Shown here one piece after another: positions 1 to 5,942 of a DNA stretch of 11,355 bases. Origin of the DNA: Eubacteriales bacterium (GTDB taxonomy: Bacteria; Bacillota_A; Clostridia; Christensenellales; Aristaeellaceae); the NCBI GenBank assembly GCA_029974855.1, contig JARKQO010000284.1, positions 1 to 11,355 on the forward strand. The letters are read 5' to 3'. Both the position numbers and the translations under genes were made by a program. How positions within the stretch are numbered: the first letter of the stretch is position 1; every line of letters begins with the position of its first letter. The notes beneath the pieces were generated by a model. The model was given only the letters and a program-made list of their open reading frames with translations, did no database searches and was not told where the DNA came from.

Positions 1-623
1 TGGGAGCCTGTGGGGCCTGGGATTCCCTCTGGGCCGGTGGCTCCCTGGCCACCGGCTGCACCCGTTGCGCCGGCCAGGCCTTGGATGCCCGTGGGCCCTT
101 GGGGGCCTACGGATCCAACCGGGCCCGTAATGCCGGCAATACCGGCCAAGCCCGTGGCGCCGGCCGGTCCCTCGGGGCCAATGTCTCCCTGGGGGCCGGG
201 CGCGCCGGTGGGGCCTGTGGGCCCCGTAGCGCCGGCAGCCCCGGCCAGCCCATCCGGGCCTGTGGGGCCTGTGGCCCCCGTGGCAGAACCCGTGGGACCT
301 GTGGGGCCCGTGGCCCCTGTGACCCCCGGAATGACCGGAGCGTTCAGGGCCGCGAAGGTTTTGGCGTTGATCATCATCTGGCCTTGGGCGGTGCTCTCCA
401 GCACGTCATGGATGCTTTCGTTGGCCTCCAACACGTCCTGGAGGGTGGCGCTGCCCCCGGTGAGGCCGGGCAAGGTGCCCAGCACAAATTGCAGCTTTTC
501 TCCCTCGGTGTTGAGGATATGGCTGAGTCCCAATTCCTCCATGGCGATGGAGGCCAGGACCATGTTAATGGCGTCAGCCCGGTCAATGGGCGGGCTGATC
601 GGCGGAAAACTAGGCTGTGACAT
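1..623 (-). CDS. Collagen-like surface protein, C-terminus beyond window (copy A)
   Basis: Reading from the ATG at 623, the frame stays open to the window edge (207 full codons), so the C-terminus is missing. Residues 1-100 form a globular or helical head that begins [12 protein letters not shown] and contains [20 protein letters not shown], nearly the same as the heads of the other two collagen-like genes here. From about residue 100 the protein is Gly-X-Y triplets rich in GAT, GPT and GPQ, with at least 35 triplets and one four-residue break (GSAT, about 112-115). The start is set by TAAGGAGGGAG seven bases upstream, which also contains the stop codon of the preceding gene. Collagen-like proteins with a short leader and a Thr-rich GXT tract are typical of exosporium filaments (BclA type). 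The spore-surface role is inferred from that family and the adjacent glycosyltransferase. A phage tail fibre or vegetative surface protein is the alternative. Confidence 0.88.
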   Translation of the reverse strand, partial: MSQPSFPPISPPIDRADAINMVLASIAMEELGLSHILNTEGEKLQFVLGTLPGLTGGSATLQDVLEANESIHDVLESTAQGQMMINAKTFAALNAPVIPGVTGATGPTGPTGSATGATGPTGPDGLAGAAGATGPTGPTGAPGPQGDIGPEGPAGATGLAGIAGITGPVGSVGPQGPTGIQGLAGATGAAGGQGATGPEGIPGPTGS

Positions 624-641
624 CTTCTTGCTCCCTCCTTA
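624..641 (-). promoter_or_regulatory. Stop codon merged with Shine-Dalgarno (copy B to copy A)
   Basis: TAAGGAGGGAG spans 641-631 on the minus strand, seven bases before the ATG at 623. As at the previous junction, the upstream stop codon TAA is embedded in the ribosome site. The repeated design supports one co-translated operon of three genes. Confidence 0.8.
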
Positions 642-1754
642 ATCGGACAGGCGCACAATCATCAGCGACGCGCCCACGGAACCAGGCAGAAGCACGGCCA
701 AGCCCGCCAGGTTAAACAGCTGCAAGGAGACCGTGGAGTTGACGGGCAAGTCCACCAGGATCTCGTTGGAGAAGTTGGTGAGCCCCAAAACGGGCATCAC
801 GGTGGAGGGCATACTGGCCGTGCCGTTGATGATCAGCCGCGTCCCCATGAGCAAAGAGGCGGTGGTGTTGACATGGTAAGAAAGGCGGTACCTTCCGGCC
901 GGGGCCACGGTGAAGATGTCGTCGTCCACATTGGGGGTGATTTCCGCCGGAAGCACCTGGGCGTCGGGCAGCTCCACCAAAGTGCCCAAAAGGGTTACGG
1001 TAATGGTGGAGCCGCTGGTGTTGGCGGCAAAACCGGACACATCGGTGATGTTGGAACCCGTAGGACCGGTGGGGCCCGTGGCGCCTTGGACTCCCGGAAT
1101 GCCCTGGGGCCCTTGCAAGCCCTGGGGGCCGTCAGGGCCGATGGGACCCTGGGGGCCGGGCGCGCCCGCCGGGCCTACCGAGCCGGTAGCGCCCGTGGCC
1201 CCTTGAGGCCCTTGCACGCCCTGAGCCCCGGTGGCTCCGGTAGCGCCCTGGGGCCCTGGCGCGCCGGCGGGACCCTGGGCTCCGGCGGGGCCTGTGGGGC
1301 CCGTTACCCCGGCGATGCCCGCCTCGCCCGTGGCCCCCGTGGGGCCTGTGGCGCCTGTGGCGCCGGTGGCCCCCGCAGCTCCCGCTGGGCCCGTGGCCCC
1401 GGTGGGGCCGCCCTCCGGGCCTGTGGGGCCCGTGGCGCCGGTGGCGCCGGTGGCCCCTTGCAGCTCGGAGGAATTGAGCGCATTCTGCATCTTGGTCTTA
1501 AAAAACAGCTGGTTCTGGGCCACGGTATCCAGCATAGAACGCACGCTGTCGTTGGCGGCCAGAACGTCGTCTACGGTGGCGGGAGGGCCGCTGATGCCGG
1601 GCAAGGTGCCCAGGATATACTGCAGCTTTTCACCCTCCGCGTTGATAATATGGCTAAGCCCCAGCTCCTCCATGGCAATGGATGCCAAAATTTGGTTCAC
1701 CACATCCTCGCGGGTAAAGGGAGGGCTGATGCTGGGAAAACTGGGTAAAGACAT
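639..1754 (-). CDS. BclA-like collagen-like protein (copy B)
   Basis: This 371-residue protein has three parts. Residues 1-99 are the head domain shared with copies A and C ([12 protein letters not shown], then [20 protein letters not shown]). Residues 100-235 are about 44 Gly-X-Y triplets, rich in GAT/GPT/GPQ with one GGPT break at 115-118. Residues 236-371 are a beta-rich C-terminal domain with alternating hydrophobic strands and no cysteine anywhere in the protein. The layout matches exosporium BclA-type proteins, in which a leader anchors, the collagen stalk trimerises and is O-glycosylated on Thr, and a C1q/TNF-like jellyroll caps the filament. The jellyroll assignment is by pattern, not a search. 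The gene lies 12 bases after the glycosyltransferase, whose TAA stop forms part of this gene's ribosome site. That suggests translational coupling and a shared pathway. Confidence 0.9.
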   Translation of the reverse strand: MSLPSFPSISPPFTREDVVNQILASIAMEELGLSHIINAEGEKLQYILGTLPGISGPPATVDDVLAANDSVRSMLDTVAQNQLFFKTKMQNALNSSELQGATGATGATGPTGPEGGPTGATGPAGAAGATGATGATGPTGATGEAGIAGVTGPTGPAGAQGPAGAPGPQGATGATGAQGVQGPQGATGATGSVGPAGAPGPQGPIGPDGPQGLQGPQGIPGVQGATGPTGPTGSNITDVSGFAANTSGSTITVTLLGTLVELPDAQVLPAEITPNVDDDIFTVAPAGRYRLSYHVNTTASLLMGTRLIINGTASMPSTVMPVLGLTNFSNEILVDLPVNSTVSLQLFNLAGLAVLLPGSVGASLMIVRLSD

Positions 1755-1769
1755 GGTATGACCTCCTTA
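1755..1769 (-). promoter_or_regulatory. Stop codon merged with Shine-Dalgarno (GT to copy B)
   Basis: On the minus strand TAAGGAGGT spans 1769-1761, six bases before the ATG at 1754. The TAA is the glycosyltransferase stop and also the first three bases of a near-perfect Shine-Dalgarno. A terminating ribosome would sit on the re-initiation site, which favours coupled translation. Confidence 0.8.
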
Positions 1770-2888
1770 CGTTCTTTGGGAAAAAGCGCCCTGATCTTCC
1801 AAGGGCGCGTCCTGCACCCGCGCCTGAAACAGCGCCGATTCAGGATACTGGGCCAGGGCCTGCCGGTACAGCCGGAGCGCGGCTTCCCCGTCCCCCAGCT
1901 TTTCACGGCAAGCGCCCAGAAAATACAGGGCAAAATAGCTGCCCATACCACGGGTTGTCAGATATTTCGGGTCGGCGTCCCCCAGCTCCAGGCAGCGGCT
2001 AAAGGCACTGTCCGCTTCCTGGATTTGACCCCTATGCCAAAGCACCAGACCCCTGTAGAAATGGAGATCCGCGTAGTCGGGGTACAGCTGGACGGCCTTT
2101 TCAATGGCCGGATAGGCCGCCTCATAGCGGCCCGTCATCACCAAGGTCTCATATTTGAGCTTATACAGCAGGGAAGGCGGCATCAGCTCCTTGTCCAGAA
2201 ATCTCCGGATGGCCTCGTTCACCATCTGGTAGGACTCCGCCAGCTTGCCCATCCTGTGGAGCTCCACGGCCATATGGTAGGCCAGCCATGGGTCCCCCTG
2301 CCGCTCATCCCATTCTTTCAGGAGCAGGGCAAGGTTGCGGGCGCACTTGCGGCCCCGGCCCTGCTCCATATACCCGTAATGGTCGATGCTGAGTCCCTGG
2401 GCGGCTTCCACCCGGATGTCCCTGTCGTCGGTGGGCCGGAGCCTTTCATGAACCCGGCCCTGGAAGGTCAGGCCGGCGTCGCTACGAAAGAGCCGGATGG
2501 CGCTGGAGAAATGCACCTGCTGCTCACAGGGGGGCTGGGCCCCATAGAAATGGCGCATGGGGACGCTGAGCCCCTGGGCCCCGGTCCCTTGCAGCTGGGA
2601 GAGCAGCGAGGCCCGATCCGTAACGATCAGCTCCTCATCGGCGTCCAGCCAGAGGATCCACGCGCCATGAGCCTTTTCCAGGCTGAAATTGCGGGCCGCG
2701 GCAAAGTCCTCGCCCCAGGGGAAGGGGAATACCTGGGCCCCCATTTCCGTGCCAATCCTTGGGGTGGCGTCCCCGGAGCCTGTATCCACCAGGATCAGCT
2801 CATCCGCCAATTGCCCCGCGCTTTGGAGGCAGCGGGCGATATTGGGCTCCTCGTCTCTCACAATCATACACAGGCTGATTTGGGGCAT
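1767..2888 (-). CDS. Family 2 glycosyltransferase with TPR tail
   Basis: This 373-residue protein begins MPQISLCMIVRDEEPN, the hallmark start of GT2 (GT-A fold) enzymes of the SunS-like or TPR-containing group. ILVDTGSGDAT (32-42) is the nucleotide-binding segment. WGEDFAAARNFSLEKA (58-73) and the DxD metal site LDADEEL (81-87) follow, and FQGRVHERL lies at about 142-150. Residues 200-355 are helical repeats of TPR character (MTGRYEAAYPAIEKAVQLYP, DGEAALRLYRQALAQYPE). No membrane segment is visible, so it should be cytoplasmic. GT2-TPR enzymes transfer sugars from nucleotide donors to proteins or peptides, and the TPR often binds the acceptor. As first gene of an operon with two Thr-rich collagen-like proteins, it most likely glycosylates their GXT tracts (inference). 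The start at 2888 is preferred to the in-frame ATG at 2912 because only the former has a ribosome site and the latter nearly coincides with the predicted transcript start. Confidence 0.88.
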   Translation of the reverse strand: MPQISLCMIVRDEEPNIARCLQSAGQLADELILVDTGSGDATPRIGTEMGAQVFPFPWGEDFAAARNFSLEKAHGAWILWLDADEELIVTDRASLLSQLQGTGAQGLSVPMRHFYGAQPPCEQQVHFSSAIRLFRSDAGLTFQGRVHERLRPTDDRDIRVEAAQGLSIDHYGYMEQGRGRKCARNLALLLKEWDERQGDPWLAYHMAVELHRMGKLAESYQMVNEAIRRFLDKELMPPSLLYKLKYETLVMTGRYEAAYPAIEKAVQLYPDYADLHFYRGLVLWHRGQIQEADSAFSRCLELGDADPKYLTTRGMGSYFALYFLGACREKLGDGEAALRLYRQALAQYPESALFQARVQDAPLEDQGAFSQRT

Positions 2889-2896
2889 CACCGCAA

Positions 2897-2906
2897 CCAC
2901 CTTTCC
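2897..2906 (-). promoter_or_regulatory. Ribosome site deciding the glycosyltransferase start
   Basis: GGAAAGGTGG on the minus strand ends eight bases before the ATG at 2888. The in-frame ATG at 2912 is preceded by GACAATGTGCC, which has no Shine-Dalgarno. The MPQISLC start also matches the usual family N-terminus. Confidence 0.65.
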
Positions 2907-2922
2907 TTTCATGGCACATTGT

Positions 2923-2949
2923 CAGACTATGCCATGGGGCCCTGTGGGT
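2923..2949 (-). promoter_or_regulatory. Sigma-K-like promoter candidate for the GT/collagen operon
   Basis: On the minus strand the -35 element AC (2949-2948) is followed by a 16-base spacer and CATAGTCTG (2931-2923). The published sigma-K consensus is AC, 16-17 bases, CATANNNTA, so only the last base differs. The predicted start near 2916 gives a leader of about 28 bases to the ATG at 2888. No sigma-A TTGACA/TATAAT pair was seen here. The motif is short, so this rests mostly on the twin in the opposite direction and on the gene type. Confidence 0.5.
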
Positions 2950-2967
2950 TCCAAGGGGGAAGAGACA

Positions 2968-2981
2968 ACCCTCCGGAGGGT
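2968..2981. promoter_or_regulatory. 14-base perfect palindrome between divergent promoters
   Basis: ACCCTCCGGAGGGT is a perfect dyad lying 18 bases beyond the -35 element of the leftward promoter and 24 bases before that of the rightward one. This near-central position suggests an operator for a dimeric regulator acting on both transcripts. It does not resemble the AT-rich GerE or SpoIIID sites. Function is inferred from placement only. Confidence 0.4.
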
Positions 2982-3005
2982 ACATGCCAAAAAACCGATT
3001 CCATC

Positions 3006-3032
3006 ACGGCGCACAGCGCCGGGCATATGGTG
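3006..3032 (+). promoter_or_regulatory. Sigma-K-like promoter candidate for collagen-like copy C
   Basis: AC (3006-3007), a 16-base spacer and CATATGGTG (3024-3032) repeat the geometry and the final-base deviation of the leftward promoter. The spacer carries a 6-base dyad CGGCGC-ACA-GCGCCG (3007-3021). The predicted start near 3040 leaves a leader of about 70 bases before the AAAGGAGG site (3094-3101) and the ATG at 3109. Confidence 0.5.
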
Positions 3033-3108
3033 AAAGGAGACGGTTCTGCCCGGCCCAAGGGGGGGGATTTTCCAGGGATCGGTAATCGTTGCTAAAGGAG
3101 GAAAGACC

Positions 3109-4071
3109 ATGTCACTCCCTACATTCCCATCCATAAGCCCCGAAATCACCCGCGATCAGGCGCTGAACATGATTCTGACGTCCATCGCCATGGAGGAGCT
3201 GGGGCTCAGCCATATCATCAACGCCGAGGGCGAAAAGCTGCAATATGTTTTAGGCACGCTGCCAGGGGCTCCCCAGCTGGATTTGTGCCTGGAGGACATC
3301 ATCCGGATCAACGACAGCGTAGGCAGCCTGCTGAACAACGTGATGCAAAACCAAGTGTTTCTGAAAAACAAGATGGAGCGGGTGCTGGACGGTATCGGCA
3401 AGATTCCCCCGGGCCCCACGGGCCCTACGGGAGCCACCGGAGCCACGGGAGCGCCGGGACCTACCGGAGCCACGGGGCCCCAGGGACCGGAGGGACCTAT
3501 CGGGCCTACGGGCCCCAGCGGCGGCCCGCCCGGCCCCCCGGGAGCTACGGGGGCCACAGGACCCCCCGGAGCCATGGGCCCCGCCGGGGCTATGGGACCC
3601 CAGGGCGCAACCGGGGCCACCGGCCCGGCAGGCCCGCCCGGCCTCCTGTGCGCCGCGGCCTTCCAGGGGCAAAACCCACAGGAAATATGGCAATCCGGCT
3701 GCGCCCTGCCCCTGTGCGCCCTGTGCGAAAAGCCCTGCTGCGGCATCCGCCTGTCCCCCGATTGCGTCCATATCCTACTGCCACCAGGAGGTTGTTATCT
3801 GGTCTCCTTTTCCGCTACCCTGGTGGCTACCCACAACTGCTTAAGCGGCGTCAATATCGCCTTGCAAACGATATGCGGATCGCTGGATCAGGAGGTGTTC
3901 CATTACCACATGCCCTTCACCCTTCCCATCAACACGGCGCTGACGGCCAGCCTGGGGAGCGTGCCGGTGTCCACCCAGGGGATGGGCGGGGACTGCGCCT
4001 TGCGCTTGACCTTGATTTCCCCTCATAATATTTTGGTGTACAATGCCGCCCTCAGCGTGACCGCGCTGTAG
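3109..4071 (+). CDS. Collagen-like protein with cysteine-rich C-terminal domain (copy C)
   Basis: This 320-residue protein shares its first ~95 residues with copies A and B ([31 protein letters not shown]). Residues 102-180 hold about 26 Gly-X-Y triplets with a single GGPP break in the middle. The tract is shorter than in copy B and relatively rich in GPP and GPQ. The C-terminal 140 residues keep a beta-rich pattern ([23 protein letters not shown]) like the cap of BclA-type proteins, but carry 11 cysteines (C181, C198, C203, C206, C210, C211, C219, C229, C244, C256, C296), whereas copy B has none. Disulfide crosslinking or metal binding in the mature spore surface is a reasonable inference. 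The start is fixed by AAAGGAGG seven bases upstream. It is divergent from the glycosyltransferase operon and probably under the same sigma factor, so it may also be an acceptor of that enzyme. Confidence 0.88.
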   Translation: MSLPTFPSISPEITRDQALNMILTSIAMEELGLSHIINAEGEKLQYVLGTLPGAPQLDLCLEDIIRINDSVGSLLNNVMQNQVFLKNKMERVLDGIGKIPPGPTGPTGATGATGAPGPTGATGPQGPEGPIGPTGPSGGPPGPPGATGATGPPGAMGPAGAMGPQGATGATGPAGPPGLLCAAAFQGQNPQEIWQSGCALPLCALCEKPCCGIRLSPDCVHILLPPGGCYLVSFSATLVATHNCLSGVNIALQTICGSLDQEVFHYHMPFTLPINTALTASLGSVPVSTQGMGGDCALRLTLISPHNILVYNAALSVTAL

Positions 4072-4081
4072 CCCGGGTCAC

Positions 4082-4121
4082 CCCCCGCCCCTGGGGCAGG
4101 GGTTCCGGCAGAAGGCGGGGG
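4082..4121 (+). terminator. GC-rich hairpin after collagen-like copy C
   Basis: CCCCCGCC (4082-4089) pairs with GGCGGGGG (4114-4121), and the loop holds a second small hairpin CCCCTG-GGG-CAGGGG. It starts 10 bases after the stop at 4071. No T-run follows, so it is at best a weak or factor-assisted terminator, or a 3'-end stabiliser. Confidence 0.35.
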
Positions 4122-4165
4122 CGGCTCCCGGCGGGGAAGGCGCGGCCTTGCCTTCGGGCGCCCCC

Positions 4166-4194
4166 TTGAAAACCCGGTCCGTTTTGTGTATGAT
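4166..4194 (+). promoter_or_regulatory. Sigma-A promoter of the sortase-like/C39 gene
   Basis: TTGAAA (4166-4171), a 17-base spacer and TATGAT (4189-4194) make a near-consensus vegetative promoter. The predicted start near 4201 gives a leader of about 76 bases to the ATG at 4278. The rest of the 4072-4277 gap is GC-rich with only small hairpins. Confidence 0.75.
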
Positions 4195-4277
4195 GAACGG
4201 GTAGTTTTCCCTAAGCGCAGGCCCGGCCACCGGCAACGGCGGCGCCTGCTACTCTACAGAAGCCTGGAGCGAACCGC

Positions 4278-5831
4278 ATGAATCCAGAAAAGCACCTTTC
4301 CAACCCGGCATCCGGGTTTTCCCGTTGGATGGCTGCGGCCCTGGTCCTCTGCCTGGCTCTGGTCCACCCCCTTGCCGCCGCCTTTTTGCGGGCCGGGCCG
4401 GGTGGCCAAAGGGCCTGGGTGGCCTATGCCTCGGCCCCCGCGCCCCGGGAGGATGGGTGGGCGCTGTCCGATGTGCACTATACCGTTGACTTTGAGAGAC
4501 TGCACAAGGTAAACCCGGAGATACGCGGCTGGCTTTTGCAAAAGGGCGGTCCCATCAACGACCCTGTGGTCCAGGGCCCGGACAATGACTTCTACCAAAC
4601 CCATCTCTTTACCCAAAAATACGACCTGGTAGGGGCCCTGTATCTGGACAGCGCCAATGACGGAGCCTTTGGGGACAGGATCACCTGGCTTTATGGAAAT
4701 TGCCAGGAGGAGGGCGCGATCTTCGCCTCTCTGCCCCGATACCTGGAGCAGGCCTATGCGGAGGATTATCCTTCCTTTTTCCTGCTGACCCCCTCCGGAG
4801 ACTACCAGGTGGATATCTTTGCCAGCGTTGTGGACGGGGCGGAGCAAGGGGAGCGTTGGGCCTTGCGGCCCTGGGGAAGCCGGGGGGACTTTGAGGCCTA
4901 TGTAGGGGAAATCCGCAAGGCCTCCGCCATCCAGACTCAGATCTCCGTGCAATGGGGGGACAGGCTGCTGGCCCTGTGCGCGGGCGCGCCCGACGCCAAG
5001 GGGGACCGCCCCATCGTCTTTGGCAAGCTCCGGCCCCTTTCCTATGCCTCGGACAAGCCCCTGGACGTGACCAAAATGAAAATGGACGCTTTGGAAGGCG
5101 TCAGCAAAAAGGTGTATATTCCAGGGCGCGGGGTGATGCGGTATTATGCCCAAAACGACCCCATTTGGACCCGGATGCGCTATGAGGCCATCAACAGCAA
5201 TAAATCCCGCCATTTTGGACAGGGCGGCTGCGCCCCCACGGCGGTGGCCATGGCCCTGGCCAACGTCGCCACAGACCAGCAGTTGGAGATGCTCACCGCC
5301 TTTACCCGCAAGGAGAACGGCTTTACCTTCTGCCCCTGCTCCGTGAATCAGTTCTATTGCAGCGGCAGGCACTTGCGGTACAAGATCGAGACGGCGCAAG
5401 AGATGCGGCGGTACCTGCCCGTGGCGGTGGCCAGCTTTGCCTCGGGCAACAATCTGTGGAACCATAAATCCCGGGGCAGGGGCTATGGCACCGGGCCGCA
5501 CTTTATCCAGATGATCGCGGACATCTGCCAGCTAAAATTCAGCGCCGCCCGCTCCCTGAACGACGCCCTGGACACCCTGGCGGCGGGCGGCATCGCCGTG
5601 GTGACCACCACCGGAAGGGACAGCCCCTTTACAGGGGGGGATCATTACCTGGTGCTGGCCCACGCGGATGAGGAGTACCTCTATTTTCTGGACAGCTTTC
5701 TCAAAGGGGACTATTCCCGGACGGACCGCCGGGGGCTTTTGACGGTGCTGGAGCCCGGGGTTGTGCGGGCCAACCGGGCGGATATTAAGAAGCTTCTTCT
5801 CTACAGCTATTATCTGCTTCAGCAACCCTGA
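4278..5831 (+). CDS. Exported degenerate sortase B - C39-like peptidase fusion
   Basis: This 517-residue protein has a hydrophobic signal or anchor at about 17-36. Residues 66-252 follow the class B sortase pattern: VNPEIRGWL, PVVQGPDNDFYQTHLF, GALYLDSAND, DRITWLYGN, LALC, RPIVFGKL. The catalytic Cys (C234) and Arg (R244) are kept at the spacing of S. aureus SrtB (Cys223, Arg233). The position of SrtB His130, 93 residues before the Cys, is Asn141, so transpeptidation is probably lost. Residues 280-475 resemble a C39-type papain-like peptidase: YYAQNDPIW, Cys318 in GQGGCAPTAVAMAL, His456 in GGDHYLVLAHAD and Asp472 in FLDSF. That triad looks intact. The likely role is an extracytoplasmic cysteine peptidase using the sortase fold for binding or placement (inference). 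No LPXTG-type substrate is in the window. GGAG lies eight bases before the ATG, and the gene appears to be alone on its transcript. Confidence 0.82.
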   Translation: MNPEKHLSNPASGFSRWMAAALVLCLALVHPLAAAFLRAGPGGQRAWVAYASAPAPREDGWALSDVHYTVDFERLHKVNPEIRGWLLQKGGPINDPVVQGPDNDFYQTHLFTQKYDLVGALYLDSANDGAFGDRITWLYGNCQEEGAIFASLPRYLEQAYAEDYPSFFLLTPSGDYQVDIFASVVDGAEQGERWALRPWGSRGDFEAYVGEIRKASAIQTQISVQWGDRLLALCAGAPDAKGDRPIVFGKLRPLSYASDKPLDVTKMKMDALEGVSKKVYIPGRGVMRYYAQNDPIWTRMRYEAINSNKSRHFGQGGCAPTAVAMALANVATDQQLEMLTAFTRKENGFTFCPCSVNQFYCSGRHLRYKIETAQEMRRYLPVAVASFASGNNLWNHKSRGRGYGTGPHFIQMIADICQLKFSAARSLNDALDTLAAGGIAVVTTTGRDSPFTGGDHYLVLAHADEEYLYFLDSFLKGDYSRTDRRGLLTVLEPGVVRANRADIKKLLLYSYYLLQQP

Positions 5832-5868
5832 GCCGTCGCGGCGGCGGGGGCTGCCCCTGAGGCGAAAT

Positions 5869-5921
5869 CCAACGGCTCTCCATCCCGATGGGCTTGGCCC
5901 GAAGGGATGGAGAGCCGTTGG
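5869..5921. repeat. 18-base perfect inverted repeat between convergent genes
   Basis: CCAACGGCTCTCCATCCC (5869-5886) and its exact reverse complement (5904-5921) flank a 17-base loop that itself holds GGGC-TTG-GCCC (5890-5900). It sits between the stops of the sortase-like gene (5831) and the anti-sigma gene (5943). It may act as a bidirectional terminator, although no long T-run follows on either strand. A dispersed intergenic palindromic repeat or the remnant of a small mobile element is equally possible. Confidence 0.7.
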
Positions 5922-5942
5922 CAATATCCGGCGAACTCCGTG

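Noticed and set aside
1..640. Short tandem repeats suggesting a CRISPR array or minisatellite
   Set aside because: The 9-base periodicity is explained by Gly-X-Y codon triplets. There are no fixed-length spacers.
873..1748. Long plus-strand Gly/Ala/Arg- or Pro-rich ORFs opposite the collagen tracts
   Set aside because: Reverse complements of Gly-X-Y codons (GGN, CCN, ACN) lack stops and give low-complexity shadow proteins. The minus-strand head and cap domains show the true frame.
2889..2912. Upstream ATG (2912) as the glycosyltransferase start
   Set aside because: No ribosome site precedes it and it nearly coincides with the predicted transcript start. The family N-terminus begins at the ATG at 2888.
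1758..3095. 445-codon plus-strand ORF opposite the glycosyltransferase, ending in the ribosome site of copy C
   Set aside because: It is antisense to a gene with clear GT2 motifs, shows no recognisable domain and has no good ribosome site at its start. GC-rich codon use produces such long shadows.
4254..5501. 415-codon minus-strand ORF
   Set aside because: It lies opposite the sortase-like/C39 gene, which has a promoter, signal peptide and conserved motifs. The antisense frame has none.
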